A stretch of 64,000 nucleotides of DNA from Acidobacteriota bacterium (GCA_016710075.1 JADJLO010000001.1:1-64000), one strand, 5' to 3'. Numbered from the stretch's first letter, positions 44,422 to 54,331 are shown. The notes: generated by a model from the sequence alone, not told the origin. Translations and numbers: made by a program.

Positions 44422-45774
44422 ATGTTGTGGGCATTAACCAAAATATTCATCGTATTGCTGCTTGTGCTGGCCAATGGATTCTTCGTAGCTGTTGAGTTCG
44501 CGCTGGTCTCGGTCAGGCGTGCGCGGATGGAGACTCTCGCGGCAACCGGCATGACGAGAGCGAAGTCCGTCATTCATGCACTTGACCATCTCGATGCGAT
44601 GCTTTCAGCCAGCCAGTTCGGAATTACGATTGCGAGTCTTGCGCTTGGCGCCGTGGGCGAATCGACGATCGCTAACCTGCTGGAGCCCGTTTTTCTGAGC
44701 ATGGTGCCGGCAGGGGCCTCGACATTCATTGCTCATTCAGTAGCGATAGCCCTGGCGCTCTCGATTATTACCTACCTGCATCTTGTCCTTGGAGAATACG
44801 CTCCGAAGGCACTGGCCATTGAAAAGGCGGAGGCTATAGCCATGGCCACGGCGGGGGCGATGGATCTTTTCTACCGCACCTTCAAGCCGTTCATCTGGTT
44901 TATCAATGTTTCAGGGACAAAGCTGCTCAAGCTCTTTGGAGTCGATTTCCGCCCGGGTCATCACACGGCTTATACCGAAGATGAGTTGCGGCATCTGATC
45001 GATCTGAGCCACAAGTCGGGTCATCTGCAGATCGACGAACAGACTCTGATTCAAAATGTCTTCGAATTTTCGGACCTGACTGCGCGAGAGATCATGATCC
45101 CTCGAACGGAAGTAGTCGGGATTGAACAGAGCTCCAAATTCGCAGAGGTCGTCAACGTCTTTCAGATGTCCGGTTATTCGCGGCTGCCGGTTTACAAGGA
45201 ACATCTTGACGACATCACAGGCATTATTCACAGCAAGGATGTCATGCCGTTCCTGCTCAAATCTGAAGATTTCGATCTGAACCGGATCATCCATAACCCG
45301 ATCTTCATTCCCGATACGGCGCCGCTGTGGGAGGTCATGCAGAAACTGCAGCGCAGTCGCGTGCATCTGGCCATAGTTGTTGACGAGTACAGCGGTGTCG
45401 AGGGAATTCTGACCCTTGAAGATCTGCTGGAAGAGATAGTCGGTGAAATTCAGGATGAGCACGATGAGGCGCTGGCAGAAAAATTGAAAGAGCGCGAAGA
45501 GGGAGTATTCAGCATCGAAGCCGGACTCTCCATTCGAGACGCCAATAAAAATTTCAATCTCAATCTTCCGGAGTCCGACGATTACACGACTATTGCCGGC
45601 TTCCTGATCACACGCTCGGGACGGCTGCTCAATCCGGGCGATTCGGTCGAATACAACGGCGCGAGATTCACAGTCGAAAAGGTCGATCGCCGACGGATCC
45701 TCGGAGTCCGCATGGAACGGTTGCCTGAAGATAAGAAGCCGGACCCCGCTGAAATCGAAATCACTTCAAAGTAA
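44422..45774 (+). CDS. CNNM/CBS (HlyC/CorC family) membrane protein
   Basis: The 450-residue protein has the CNNM (DUF21) membrane domain with four helices (residues 1-190: IFIVLLLVLANGFFVAVEFA, SQFGITIASLALGAVGEST, HSVAIALALSIITYLHLVLG), the signature ARMETLAATG, then a CBS pair (VFEFSDLTAREIMIPRTEVV to VVDEYSGVEGILTLEDLLEE) and the CorC/HlyC C-terminal domain (FSIEAGLSIRDANKNFNLNL to the end). These proteins move divalent cations such as magnesium or are linked to cation and toxin resistance. It starts 189 bases after the YheT-like gene and is followed at once by a lipoprotein gene, so they may be cotranscribed. Confidence 0.94.
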   Translation: MLWALTKIFIVLLLVLANGFFVAVEFALVSVRRARMETLAATGMTRAKSVIHALDHLDAMLSASQFGITIASLALGAVGESTIANLLEPVFLSMVPAGASTFIAHSVAIALALSIITYLHLVLGEYAPKALAIEKAEAIAMATAGAMDLFYRTFKPFIWFINVSGTKLLKLFGVDFRPGHHTAYTEDELRHLIDLSHKSGHLQIDEQTLIQNVFEFSDLTAREIMIPRTEVVGIEQSSKFAEVVNVFQMSGYSRLPVYKEHLDDITGIIHSKDVMPFLLKSEDFDLNRIIHNPIFIPDTAPLWEVMQKLQRSRVHLAIVVDEYSGVEGILTLEDLLEEIVGEIQDEHDEALAEKLKEREEGVFSIEAGLSIRDANKNFNLNLPESDDYTTIAGFLITRSGRLLNPGDSVEYNGARFTVEKVDRRRILGVRMERLPEDKKPDPAEIEITSK

Positions 45775-45775
45775 G

Positions 45776-46264
45776 ATGAAAATTCACTTTAAATTTTCCC
45801 CGGCATTGATTTTCCTGATTATTTTCATTGCCAGTTGCAAACAACCCGCTCCGGATGTCGGGATAAACGTCACCTATCCAGCGGAACTGACAAAGATGGC
45901 CGACGGATCGTTCGTTGAATCAAATCAGACAGGCACAAAACGCGTCAGGGTAAATATTGATCCGGGGCCGCATCTTTTGCTGCCAAACAAAGACGGCATC
46001 AAGATCATCTTCCGCTTCCGGCAGACTGAAGAGCGAATAGCCACGGCTCTGCCTGAACCCGGTAGCAAGACCGCCTTCTATTTCGACCTGCCTTATTCCG
46101 AATACCTCAAGCTCTGCGAAAAAATACCGTACCGCTGGAAGATCGATTATGAAGACTCCAGAACCTCTACCAGGGCCACGTTCACAAGCGAGCCGCGCTT
46201 TGTCACACAGCTCGAAATAAAGAAAGAAGACGGCAGCACGGTGCAGGGGCAGTGCGGGCAATAA
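45776..46264 (+). CDS. Hypothetical lipoprotein
   Basis: The 162-residue protein starts with a lipoprotein signal: ALIFLIIFIASCKQPAP with the Cys at about residue 21 preceded by IAS. The mature part is a beta-rich single domain (GINVTYPAELTKMADGSFVE, FRQTEERIATALPEPGSKTA, PYRWKIDYEDSRTSTRAT) with two further cysteines. I do not recognise the family. It lies one base after the CNNM gene's stop codon, so it is probably translated from the same message, and could be an accessory of that membrane protein. Confidence 0.8.
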   Translation: MKIHFKFSPALIFLIIFIASCKQPAPDVGINVTYPAELTKMADGSFVESNQTGTKRVRVNIDPGPHLLLPNKDGIKIIFRFRQTEERIATALPEPGSKTAFYFDLPYSEYLKLCEKIPYRWKIDYEDSRTSTRATFTSEPRFVTQLEIKKEDGSTVQGQCGQ

Positions 46265-46290
46265 AGAAGTTTAAAGTTTTAGATATTCTG

Positions 46291-46486
46291 TAACTGATAC
46301 TGTTGGCGAATTCATACGAGCGGGTACGCAGGCGTCCCGCCTGCTTGTCTTGAAATATCTGCACATTCATATCAGATTTGCGTTACTCGAATTGAAGCAG
46401 GCGGGACGCCTGCGCTCCCGCTCGTATTTTGATTCTGTAATTTCTGACAATCCACCAAGGGATGAATTCGCCAGCAGTATCAGTTA
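46291..46486. repeat. Family 1 inverted-repeat element, copy E (196 bp)
   Basis: The best preserved copy. It starts TAACTGATACTGTTGGCGAA and ends GAATTCGCCAGCAGTATCAG followed by TTA. Inside, two facing GC arms, GCAGGCGTCCCGCCTGC and GCAGGCGGGACGCCTGC, each partly self-complementary, are followed by CTCCCGCTCGTATTTTGATT and the CTGTAATTTCTGACAATC stretch also found in copy A. No open frame. It lies 40 bases before the start of the TIM-barrel gene. Confidence 0.88.
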
Positions 46487-46526
46487 TTCAATTAAAAATG
46501 ACCCAAATGCGAAAGGTTGAAAAATC

Positions 46527-47405
46527 ATGAAACAATCGATGACATACAGAGAAAACAATCTTCTGCCCGGTTCGGTTTCGCGTCGTAGTTTTCTGGGAAT
46601 GGCGGCGGCGGCGCCGCTGGTGTTCTCAGCCCCGGTCAAAACGCGGGTTCCCGTTGGAATCGAGCTTTATTCGGTTCGCGATGAGCTAACGAAAGACCTG
46701 ACGGGCACGGTTCGAGCGGTCGCTAAAATGGGTTACGAAGTGGTTGAATTCTATTCGCCTTATTATGAATGGACGACAGCTTATGCCGGGGAAGTGAGGA
46801 AGCTTCTCGATGATCTGGGCATACGCTGTCTGTCGACTCACAACGGCGCCAATGCTTTGAGCCCCGAGGGTATCGACAAGGCCATCGAGTTGAATCGGAT
46901 ACTTGGCTCAAAGACGATCGTCATGGCTGGTGCAGGCAGAGTGATCGGGCTTGACGGCTGGAAGGGTGTGGCGGATCGGCTGACGCAGGCTTCCGAGAAG
47001 CTCAAACCACTGGGAATGCGTGCCGGATTTCATAATCACAAATCCGAATTCGTTCCGCTTGAAGGCAAGCGTCCGATGGAAGTCCTCGCTGCCAACACTC
47101 CGAAAGACGTGACGCTGCAGCTTGATGTCGGCACTTGTGTGGAGGCGGGATTCGATCCTGTGGCATGGATCAAAGCGAATCCGGGACGCATACGCTCGAT
47201 CCACTGCAAGGACTGGGGAGCGGGCGAAGGCAAAGGCTACAAGGTTCTACTCGGCGAAGGCGATGCTCCGTGGAAGAAGATCTTCGAAGCGGCTGAAAAA
47301 TCAGGTGGAGTGGAGTTTTATCTGATCGAGCAGGAAGGCAGCAGGTTCTCGGCGGTTGAGACTGCCGAGCGCTGCCTTGCGACCTACAAAAAGATGAGGG
47401 CTTAA
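46527..47405 (+). CDS. Tat-exported sugar phosphate isomerase/epimerase-like TIM barrel
   Basis: The 292-residue protein has a Tat signal (VSRRSFLGMAAAAPLVFSAP) and a xylose-isomerase-like barrel: GIELYSVRDELTKDLTGTVR, AKMGYEVVEFYSPYYEW, LGSKTIVMAGAGRVIG, AGFHNHKSEFVPLEGKRPME, TLQLDVGTCVEAGFDPVAW and SIHCKDWGAGEGKGYKVLLG. The His-Asn-His, Asp and Glu residues place the metal site as in other AP-endonuclease-2 family isomerases. Secreted relatives are common in Acidobacteria and Planctomycetes and are thought to act on sugars or inositols. It converges with the next gene; their stop codons overlap by four bases. Confidence 0.88.
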   Translation: MKQSMTYRENNLLPGSVSRRSFLGMAAAAPLVFSAPVKTRVPVGIELYSVRDELTKDLTGTVRAVAKMGYEVVEFYSPYYEWTTAYAGEVRKLLDDLGIRCLSTHNGANALSPEGIDKAIELNRILGSKTIVMAGAGRVIGLDGWKGVADRLTQASEKLKPLGMRAGFHNHKSEFVPLEGKRPMEVLAANTPKDVTLQLDVGTCVEAGFDPVAWIKANPGRIRSIHCKDWGAGEGKGYKVLLGEGDAPWKKIFEAAEKSGGVEFYLIEQEGSRFSAVETAERCLATYKKMRA

Positions 47406-48610
47406 AGCTTTTCTGGTCTCGTGCCGCCGATCAGCAGGTATCCGAGTCTGACGGCGGTTTTTGAGCTTTTATTATTCTTCTCGTCGAGGATGCGGATGGT
47501 CAATTTATGTTCGCCGAGGCCGAGACCGCCGGCGATGATGCGGGTGCCGAGTCCGGCAGTCTTTTCGTAGCAGTCGACTTTATCGAGAGGCGCGGGAGCG
47601 GGTTTGCCGTCGATAAGAGTTTCGAACATGCCGCAATCCGGGCCGGTTTTGAAGGTGATGCCGAGCACGGTTCCTTCGAAATAAGATTCGATGACCGCTC
47701 CGCTCTTATCTGCCGTGAGCAGTGAGCTTGGGAATTTGCGATCGTTGCTGGATTCGAGCTTCCAGATCGGATCGTGTCTGATCTCGGCGATGGCCTTGAA
47801 TTCGCCGTAATTCATCTCGTCGCTGAAGAGCGGTTGTGGAAGGGTGCGAATGAGCGGCGAAGCCGGGAGGTTCGATTGTTCCGTCAGAAATGCAATGATC
47901 CTGTCGGCGTAAAGTTTGTGGCCGACATCGGTGAGATTGGCGCCATCTTTCCATATTTCAACGGACTTTTCCGATCCTGAATCGATCATTTTCCAGACCT
48001 GATCCTGCAGATTGACGGCCGGCACCGAATAGTGAGCGGCAATCTGATCGTGGAGTTCGGCGCGTGAAGATCGTTTTGGTGTCGTCGCATAGATCATGAC
48101 GACTTCGGGCGGCTGCGGCAGGACGAGAAGCTGGCGCACCAGGCCTTCGATTCCTTTTCTTACGGCGTTCTCCTCTTCGGATGAATCGCTGACTGCAAAT
48201 TCCACAAAGACAAGATCAGGTTTGAGCGAGATTACGTCGCGGCGCGCTCTGAGCGTGGCGTAAGGCGAGCCGGTCCCGGCGATCGAAGCGTTGATCTCGG
48301 TAATCTCGGCCTTCGGATATGACTTCTTCAGCCAATCGGTGACTATGGCCCGGTACGATGTCTTCTCGGGATTGCTTGCGCCTGCTCCTGCCGTGATGGA
48401 GCCTCCGATGTAGGCCACGGTTAGCGCTCTGCTCGATCGAAGCTTGTTGAAGAACATCCCCGTGTTGCGCCGCTGCTGGTATGCACGCGTTTCAGTTGTG
48501 ATGCTTGGATTCGAGATCGTCGGAGCTCTTTGTTGCGCATTTTGAGCAATGGGTGTGAAAAGAGCGATCAAGAGTGCGGCGATGAAGAATAACAGGGATT
48601 TTCTTGTCAC
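47402..48610 (-). CDS. Secreted SGNH/GDSL hydrolase
   Basis: The 402-residue protein opens with a signal peptide (LLFFIAALLIALFTPIA). The SGNH blocks are VAYIGGSITAGAGASN (nucleophile Ser in GGSIT), EINASIAGTGSPYATLRARR (block II), VFVEFAVSDSSEEENA (block III, where S-D replaces the usual N-D), and a late DVGHKLYADR with the D-x-x-H catalytic pair. The last 130 residues after about 260 form an extra beta-domain. It likely deacetylates or de-esterifies a sugar outside the cytoplasm. Block III D-S instead of N-D is unusual. It lies 9 bases after the end of the 4,6-dehydratase gene on the same strand. Confidence 0.85.
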   Translation of the reverse strand: MTRKSLLFFIAALLIALFTPIAQNAQQRAPTISNPSITTETRAYQQRRNTGMFFNKLRSSRALTVAYIGGSITAGAGASNPEKTSYRAIVTDWLKKSYPKAEITEINASIAGTGSPYATLRARRDVISLKPDLVFVEFAVSDSSEEENAVRKGIEGLVRQLLVLPQPPEVVMIYATTPKRSSRAELHDQIAAHYSVPAVNLQDQVWKMIDSGSEKSVEIWKDGANLTDVGHKLYADRIIAFLTEQSNLPASPLIRTLPQPLFSDEMNYGEFKAIAEIRHDPIWKLESSNDRKFPSSLLTADKSGAVIESYFEGTVLGITFKTGPDCGMFETLIDGKPAPAPLDKVDCYEKTAGLGTRIIAGGLGLGEHKLTIRILDEKNNKSSKTAVRLGYLLIGGTRPEKL

Positions 48611-48619
48611 TGTGAAAGG

Positions 48620-50626
48620 TTACTTTCTATTTGTTGGATTGAAACCGATGCCCATGGAACTGAATATTTCGTAGATCACGTCATCATCGCCATTCTCGGA
48701 GGCATCGACAAGTCTGGACATCCACTGATCGAGGCTGTTGAAATCGTATTGCAGCGGTGGCGCGACGAATATCTTTTCGTATCGCGTGGTCTCGGCTCCC
48801 TCTTCGGCTATGAGCAGTTCTTCCTTGAGCTTCTCTCCGGGTCGCATACCCGTGAATTCAATGTCGATGTCCTCTCCGACATTGAAGCCCGATAGCCGGA
48901 TCATATCTTTTGCCAGATCGACGACTTTGACTGGTTCACCCATGTCGAGCAGGAAGATCTCGCCGCGTTGGCCGAGTGCGCCGGCCTGAATGATCAGTTG
49001 CGCCGCTTCGGGGATTGTCATGAAGTATCTTTCGACTTCAGGATGAGTGATCGTGATCGGGCCGCCGTTTTTGATCTGTTCGCGGAAGATGGGCACCACG
49101 CTGCCGCGGCTGCCAAGAACATTGCCGAATCTGACGCAGGAGTAATTGACCGAGCCGTTAAGCCTTGCGGCCTGTGCCTGGAACATCAGCTCGGAGACGC
49201 GCTTGGTTGCGCCCATGATGTTGGTCGGATTTACGGCCTTGTCGGTCGAGACCATGACGCACCGCTCGACGCCGAGCTGCTCGGCGCATTCAAGCAGGCG
49301 TGCGGTTCCGATTACATTGTTGAGCACAGCTTCGCAGACGTTGCTTTCGAGCAGCGGGACGTGTTTGTGAGCGGCCGCATGGAGGACTACCTGAGGCTGA
49401 TGATGTTTGAAGACCTGTTGCATTCGCGATTTCTGTCTGAGATCGCAGATGACCGGAACTATTTGAACTTTTCTGCCCGCCAACTGAGCGCGCAGCTCGC
49501 GTTCGGCTTCGAATACCGAATTCTCATCCTTGTCGAGAAGAATGATTGACTCCGGGTTGAGAGGCATTATCTGGCGGCAAAGCTCGCGACCTATCGAACC
49601 ACCCGCCCCGGTGATCAGCACTTTTTTGCCGGCGTATGACTTCTGGCTCGATTCCAGCCATGCATCGATGTTGATTGTATCGCGGCCGAGCAGGTCTTCG
49701 ATTTCAACCGGGCGCACGTTGCTCACCGTGACATGGTTGCCGAGAATCTCGTAAAGCGCCGGGATGATCATGACCGGTACCCGCGCCTCTTCGCATAAAT
49801 CCAGGATTCGTCGAACCGTTTTGCGGTGAGCATTGGCCATTGTGATGATCACCTGATCGATGTTCATCGTCCGAACCAGAACCGGCAACTCGGCGGTTGT
49901 CCCGACTACCTGAATACCCTGAATGATGGTTTTTAGTTTGCTCGAATCGTCATCGATGAACCCCGTCACCTGAAAGCCGAGATCGCGCCGGCGGGAAATC
50001 TCCCTGAGCGTTGTGATTCCGGCATCGCCTGCTCCAACCAGAATGGTTCTCTGGCGAATCCCCTTGTGTTCGGTCTTTGCCCTGGCGGCATTCTCACAGG
50101 TGACTCTCCAGAACAGCCGAGCTCCGATCATCAGCGATGTAGTCAACATGAAGTCGATGATGATGATGCTGATCGGCACCGTCAGCAGCGGGTAGATATC
50201 AGGGAATATCAGTCTGAGCGCCAGCAGAATCGTAGAAATGATTCCGACCGAGGCTGTCAGTTGAACGCAGTCCGGGATGCTCACATACCGCCACACCCGC
50301 CGGTAAAGCCCCATGACAAAGTTGACCCCGAGACGCGCAACAAGCAGGTATGGCAGGAGTAAAAAGATGCGGTCATTGTCCACGCCCGGCGGCCAGCCGT
50401 CGAATCGCAGAATATGCGCGAAGATAAACGACGTCGTCGCAAGAAACGCGTCAATCGCCATCTGCACGCGGCGACTGAGCATGTAGTTCTGCACCCAGGG
50501 GCGTGTAATCAATGATGTAAAGAGGGAAGGGATTCGCTTGTAAAAACGATGATACCGGTCCTGCTTAATGCGGGATGGCACTATTGGACCAGGCGACTGG
50601 GGGATGAACTCTTTGCTCAAACTCAT
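48620..50626 (-). CDS. Membrane nucleotide-sugar 4,6-dehydratase (PglF/CapD-like)
   Basis: The 668-residue protein has four or five N-terminal membrane helices (from residue 55: AIDAFLATTSFIFAHIL; FVMGLYRRVWRYVSIPD), a CoA-binding-like Rossmann segment near residue 200 (RQRTILVGAGDAGITTLREI) and a C-terminal extended SDR: KKVLITGAGGSIGRELCRQI, VVLHAAAHKHVPLLESNVCE, VMVSTDKAVNPTNIMGATKR. MGATK stands where YxxxK is usual, a hallmark of PglF/WbpM-type dehydratases. It would convert UDP-GlcNAc to the 4-keto-6-deoxy sugar for O- or N-glycans. GGAAAGAG precedes the ATG. The matching aminotransferase and phosphoglycosyl transferase lie at 54.4-56.2 kb. Confidence 0.92.
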   Translation of the reverse strand: MSLSKEFIPQSPGPIVPSRIKQDRYHRFYKRIPSLFTSLITRPWVQNYMLSRRVQMAIDAFLATTSFIFAHILRFDGWPPGVDNDRIFLLLPYLLVARLGVNFVMGLYRRVWRYVSIPDCVQLTASVGIISTILLALRLIFPDIYPLLTVPISIIIIDFMLTTSLMIGARLFWRVTCENAARAKTEHKGIRQRTILVGAGDAGITTLREISRRRDLGFQVTGFIDDDSSKLKTIIQGIQVVGTTAELPVLVRTMNIDQVIITMANAHRKTVRRILDLCEEARVPVMIIPALYEILGNHVTVSNVRPVEIEDLLGRDTINIDAWLESSQKSYAGKKVLITGAGGSIGRELCRQIMPLNPESIILLDKDENSVFEAERELRAQLAGRKVQIVPVICDLRQKSRMQQVFKHHQPQVVLHAAAHKHVPLLESNVCEAVLNNVIGTARLLECAEQLGVERCVMVSTDKAVNPTNIMGATKRVSELMFQAQAARLNGSVNYSCVRFGNVLGSRGSVVPIFREQIKNGGPITITHPEVERYFMTIPEAAQLIIQAGALGQRGEIFLLDMGEPVKVVDLAKDMIRLSGFNVGEDIDIEFTGMRPGEKLKEELLIAEEGAETTRYEKIFVAPPLQYDFNSLDQWMSRLVDASENGDDDVIYEIFSSMGIGFNPTNRK

Positions 50627-50763
50627 CTCTTTCCTTTGACAGCAAGATGGGGGATCTGCTGTTCATACTGCGGACAACGTCGAGATATTACTTGAGTTGC
50701 CTGAGTCGTGGCAACAAGAATTATTAGATTCTTTCGGGGCGGGAGCGTTATACCGGTTCGATA

Positions 50764-50798
50764 CCAGGGCTCCGCGCTGACGCGCTTCCGTCCCCTGG
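50764..50798. repeat. GC-rich hairpin element
   Basis: CCAGGG and CCCTGG enclose an inner GCGC/GCGC hairpin: CCAGGGCTCCGCGCTGACGC then GCTTCCGTCCCCTGG. It resembles interspersed hairpins of other environmental genomes, but I cannot check this. It lies in the 586-base gap before the surface-protein gene, with the next two features. Confidence 0.4.
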
Positions 50799-50878
50799 CT
50801 CAATCTTATAGGGTTTTCGGCCCTCCAGATTATTTCTCTCAGATCGATTTGTTAATCCCTCAACCTGAATGTTAATAG

Positions 50879-50948
50879 GGGAACAGACGGAACCAATGAA
50901 AACCTCATATCTTCACGATTATTTCGTCTGTTCCGTAATCTTGTTTTT
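50879..50948. repeat. Family 2 inverted-repeat element, copy 3 (short)
   Basis: The right end ATTTCGTCTGTTCCGTAATC then TTGTTTTT matches the ends of copies at 43117 and 61731. The left end is only GGAACAGACGGAA. The element is truncated or worn. Confidence 0.6.
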
Positions 50949-51082
50949 ACCCAGGCCTGTGTGCTGATGGCGATTTGGACAGGTGAGTAGCTGCCATCCG
51001 GCCTCTGGTTGAAATTTTTCATTTTCATAGCAGGTGGGCAAAGAATTATTGACTTTGCCCATCTCTGCGTTCAGGATACCAG

Positions 51083-51143
51083 CGCGAACTTAGAATAGTT
51101 TAAGATACTTCCCCGCGAACTTAGAATACGCGAACTTGGAATA
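51083..51143 (+). repeat. Three 15-bp direct repeats
   Basis: CGCGAACTTAGAATA occurs at 51083-51097 and 51114-51128, and CGCGAACTTGGAATA at 51129-51143. The starts are 31 and 15 bases apart. They lie 70 bases before the start of the surface-protein gene, where iterated sites might bind a regulator or arise by slippage. Confidence 0.6.
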
Positions 51144-51212
51144 AACGATAAAACACCGGGATTTCGCCGAGGGCACAAGTTTGTTTTGTGTAAACCGGCA
51201 GAGGAGAGCCTG

Positions 51213-54200
51213 ATGCGCCGCCACCTTAACTACACACAATGGATGAAATTAATTCTTCTGACTCTCGGATTGCTGGGGAGTCTGGCCGGCATCCATACGG
51301 GGCTGGGTGGTGAAAGCCTGCGGGACCTCCTCAAGCGACGGGCTCTTCAGGCCGGTCAAGGCGATCCGGGCGAGCACAGGCCAGATGCCAACGACCGGCG
51401 AGGGCCGCAATCTGTGCGGACGAGTTCCGGCACGAGCCGCGCAACCCTGGCGTGCCGCGATCAGGCTGCGAGGGTCGGATATGGCGAGTGGTGAGCAAGT
51501 CGCCGGCTCGCCGCTGACGGATCAGATCCGGAGGCAGCGTCGGGACGCCGGGACGAGTTGCAAGTGGCTGGCGACGGCGCTCGGGGCCGGGCTCAATGAC
51601 CTATCTGACCCGGATCAAGCGGGCTGGGAGCCAATCTCACGGAGGAGGGTCAGGCGATCGCTTTCAATGCCTGGGGCGGAGGCTTCTTCCGCATCTCACG
51701 GCTTCGGGGGCGGCGACAGGGCTCGGTGGAAGATGCGAAGCGGTCCTGACGACCCGCTCTTCAAATGGCGACGGCCTCGAATGGCCCACCACTGATTGGT
51801 GCGCGGGGAACGGCATCGCTGAATTTCGGCACGCTTAAGCGTCACTGGCGGCGCGATTGTCGGCAGCAAGGCCAACGGCGGGCGGCGGGTGACTTTTGGA
51901 ACCAGATGGCGTGCTGACGATCGATGCCAGCACGATCAGCGGCAATACGGCCGATCGTCGAGGGCTTTGGCGGGCTGTACAATTTCGGGAGCCACCAACT
52001 ACCGTGACCAACAGCAGATCAGGGGCAACACGGGCGGCGCGGGATTCTCTGGCGGGTTCAGCAATGCCGCCGGTTCCGGCCAAACGGCGCTCCTCAAGCT
52101 GATCAACTGCACCGTAACCGGCAACGCCGGCGAGGTCAGAAGCGACTCGGGGGGGGGCATTTCGGCTATGTCGGTGGCGATCGGGGGTCACGCACCCGGG
52201 GCTTGGCGTCAAGGCACGCTGGTGGCGGGGAACCAGGAGGACAGAGAATTGGTCTAAAGACGCTGGACCAGCACCCTGCTGACTTTCGCTGGGCAACAGC
52301 CTGGACAGTGACGGCACGAGCGGATTCGGCCACATGGGGTGAAACCAGGAGGAGGACACTGGGGCGAGGTCAGGAAGCTGACGGCCTCGGACGGGGCGGC
52401 GAAAATAAACGCCTGGCGTCGCGGGGCGACGGCGATGTCGGGGGTCCGACGATACATCGCCAGGGCCGGCCTCCTTTGAGCTCCGCCCCGGCGATCAACG
52501 CGGGGCACGAGGCAGCGGAGCGCCGGCCAACCAGCAGCGATGTGGATCAGGGCGAATACGCTGCGCTGTGGACAACGGAGCGTTCGGTGCGCGCACCAGG
52601 GCTTCACGCGGGTGTGGTGGCGAGGTCGTGGCCGGCGGCGACCAATCAGAGCTTCACGCTGCGGGTACCGACAGCCAGCGCATACGCCGAATCGCTCAAC
52701 TCGGTGACGGCGACCGGCTCCGGGTCAGCTACAACGCACTGCAGAACGTGATCACCGGCAGCGGGGCGACGATCAACCCGGCAACGGGCCCGAGCGACAA
52801 CGGCAGCGTGTCGACCATCATCGTCCAGAACAAGGGGACCTTCACCGGCAACGTCGCTGTCAATGCGGCTGGAGTGGTGACGATCTCCAATGCCGCTCCG
52901 TTGGGGAGCCACACGATCACCATCCGCGCGACGGACAATTGCTCAGCGACCACCGATGCGACATTCACGCTGGTCGTGAGCGCACTGACAGCGGGCATCG
53001 GCGATCCGGCGCTGTGCACGGGTCCCGGCGGCGCGGTCGATGTCACGGCGACAGTAACCAACGGCGCGAACTCTTCACAATCAGCCACTTTCACGGCTTC
53101 GCTGCCGGCGGGCCTGCTCGCAGTACCTGGCACGTGTTCGGCAAATGTCGGGATCTGCAATGTAGTCAATGGCTCGACTGTCAACTGGTCGGGGACGCTG
53201 GCAGGCAACCAGACGGTGACGATCAAGTACAAGGCGCAGATCGGCGACCAGGTCGTAACCGGAACGCAGCTCTGCATCACGTCATCGGGCACTGTCGGCG
53301 GCAGCCCTGCCGGCAGCGTCACCGCCTGCCTGACTCTCAACTGCCCGGCGCTCGGCACAGGGGTGATTCCTGACGCCAAGTCGCCGGCAAGCGATCAGAA
53401 GGCGGGTTCCGTCCTCTTCTACAACATCTACAGTTCAGATGCGGCCAACTACAACGCACAGAACACACGGATCTCGATTACCAACACTCATCCGGTGCTC
53501 AGGGCCACGGTCCATCTCTTCTTCGTGGATGGAGTTTCGTGCACGGCGGCGGACCAGTACCTCTGCCTGACGCCAAATCAGACCTACACCTTCCTGGCAT
53601 CGGATATCGATCCGGGAACGACAGGGTATCTGGTTGCAGTGGCGGTTGACGACAGGGGCTGCCCGATCGACTTCAACTACCTGATCGGCGATGAGTACAT
53701 CAAGCTCAATTCGGGTCATGCGGCCAACCTCGGAGCCGAGGCCATCTCGGCCCTGGCCGGAGGGCTGCCGCTGTGCGACCTTAATTCCACAACAGCGACG
53801 CTCAAGTTCGATGGCGTCAGCTACAACGGAGTGCCGAGAGTCCTGGCGGTGGACAACATTCCGGCAAAAGGAGACGGCAACGAGACGCTGCTGATCCTCA
53901 ACCGGTTCGGAGGCGATCTCTCTGCGGGAGGCTCATCGCTCGGGACGATCTTCGGTCTGCTTTACGACGACGTCGAGCAGGGCTACAGCTTCAACATCAC
54001 CGGAGGTTGCCAGTTGAGAAACATTCTCTCAAACAGCTTCCCGAGAACGGCTCCGCGCTTTGAGTCGGCCATACCCGCAGGCCGCACCGGCTGGATGAAG
54101 CTCTACTCGCTGTCTGATAACGGGATGTTCGGGGCGATCATCAACCTCAACAAGAACTCGAACGTTCAATCGGGAGCATTCAATCAGGGCCACAACCTGC

Positions 54201-54262
54201 ACAAGCTGACGCTGACTCAGGCTGCAACCCTCATCATCCCGGTCTTCCCGCCGAAGTGTTGA
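51213..54262 (+). pseudogene. Large surface protein, first half broken by indels
   Basis: The start (ATG at 51213, GAGGAG upstream) opens a signal peptide (WMKLILLTLGLLGSLAGIH). From about 51290 to 52630 no frame stays open, yet short pieces in all three frames read like parallel beta-helix repeats: LTIDASTISGNTADR, GFGGLYNFGS, LLKLINCTVTGNAGE, TLVAGNQE, SSAPAINAGHEA, VDNGAFGA. After about 52640 one frame stays open to 54262: Ig/PKD-like strands (GNVAVNAAGVVTISNA, GSHTITIRATDNCSATTDA), a DUF11-like domain (ATVTNGANSSQSATF), then a C-terminal module (VLFYNIYSSDAANYNAQNTR to LIGDEYIKLNSGHAANLGAE). Either a pseudogene or an error-rich patch. Intact, it would be a 1000-residue exported protein. 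Confidence 0.7.
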
Positions 54263-54331
54263 GATATTGAGGCTCAGGTTAACAACCTGGCTCTGGATGC
54301 AATCAAGATGGCGCTGAAGGCGCCTGATAAA

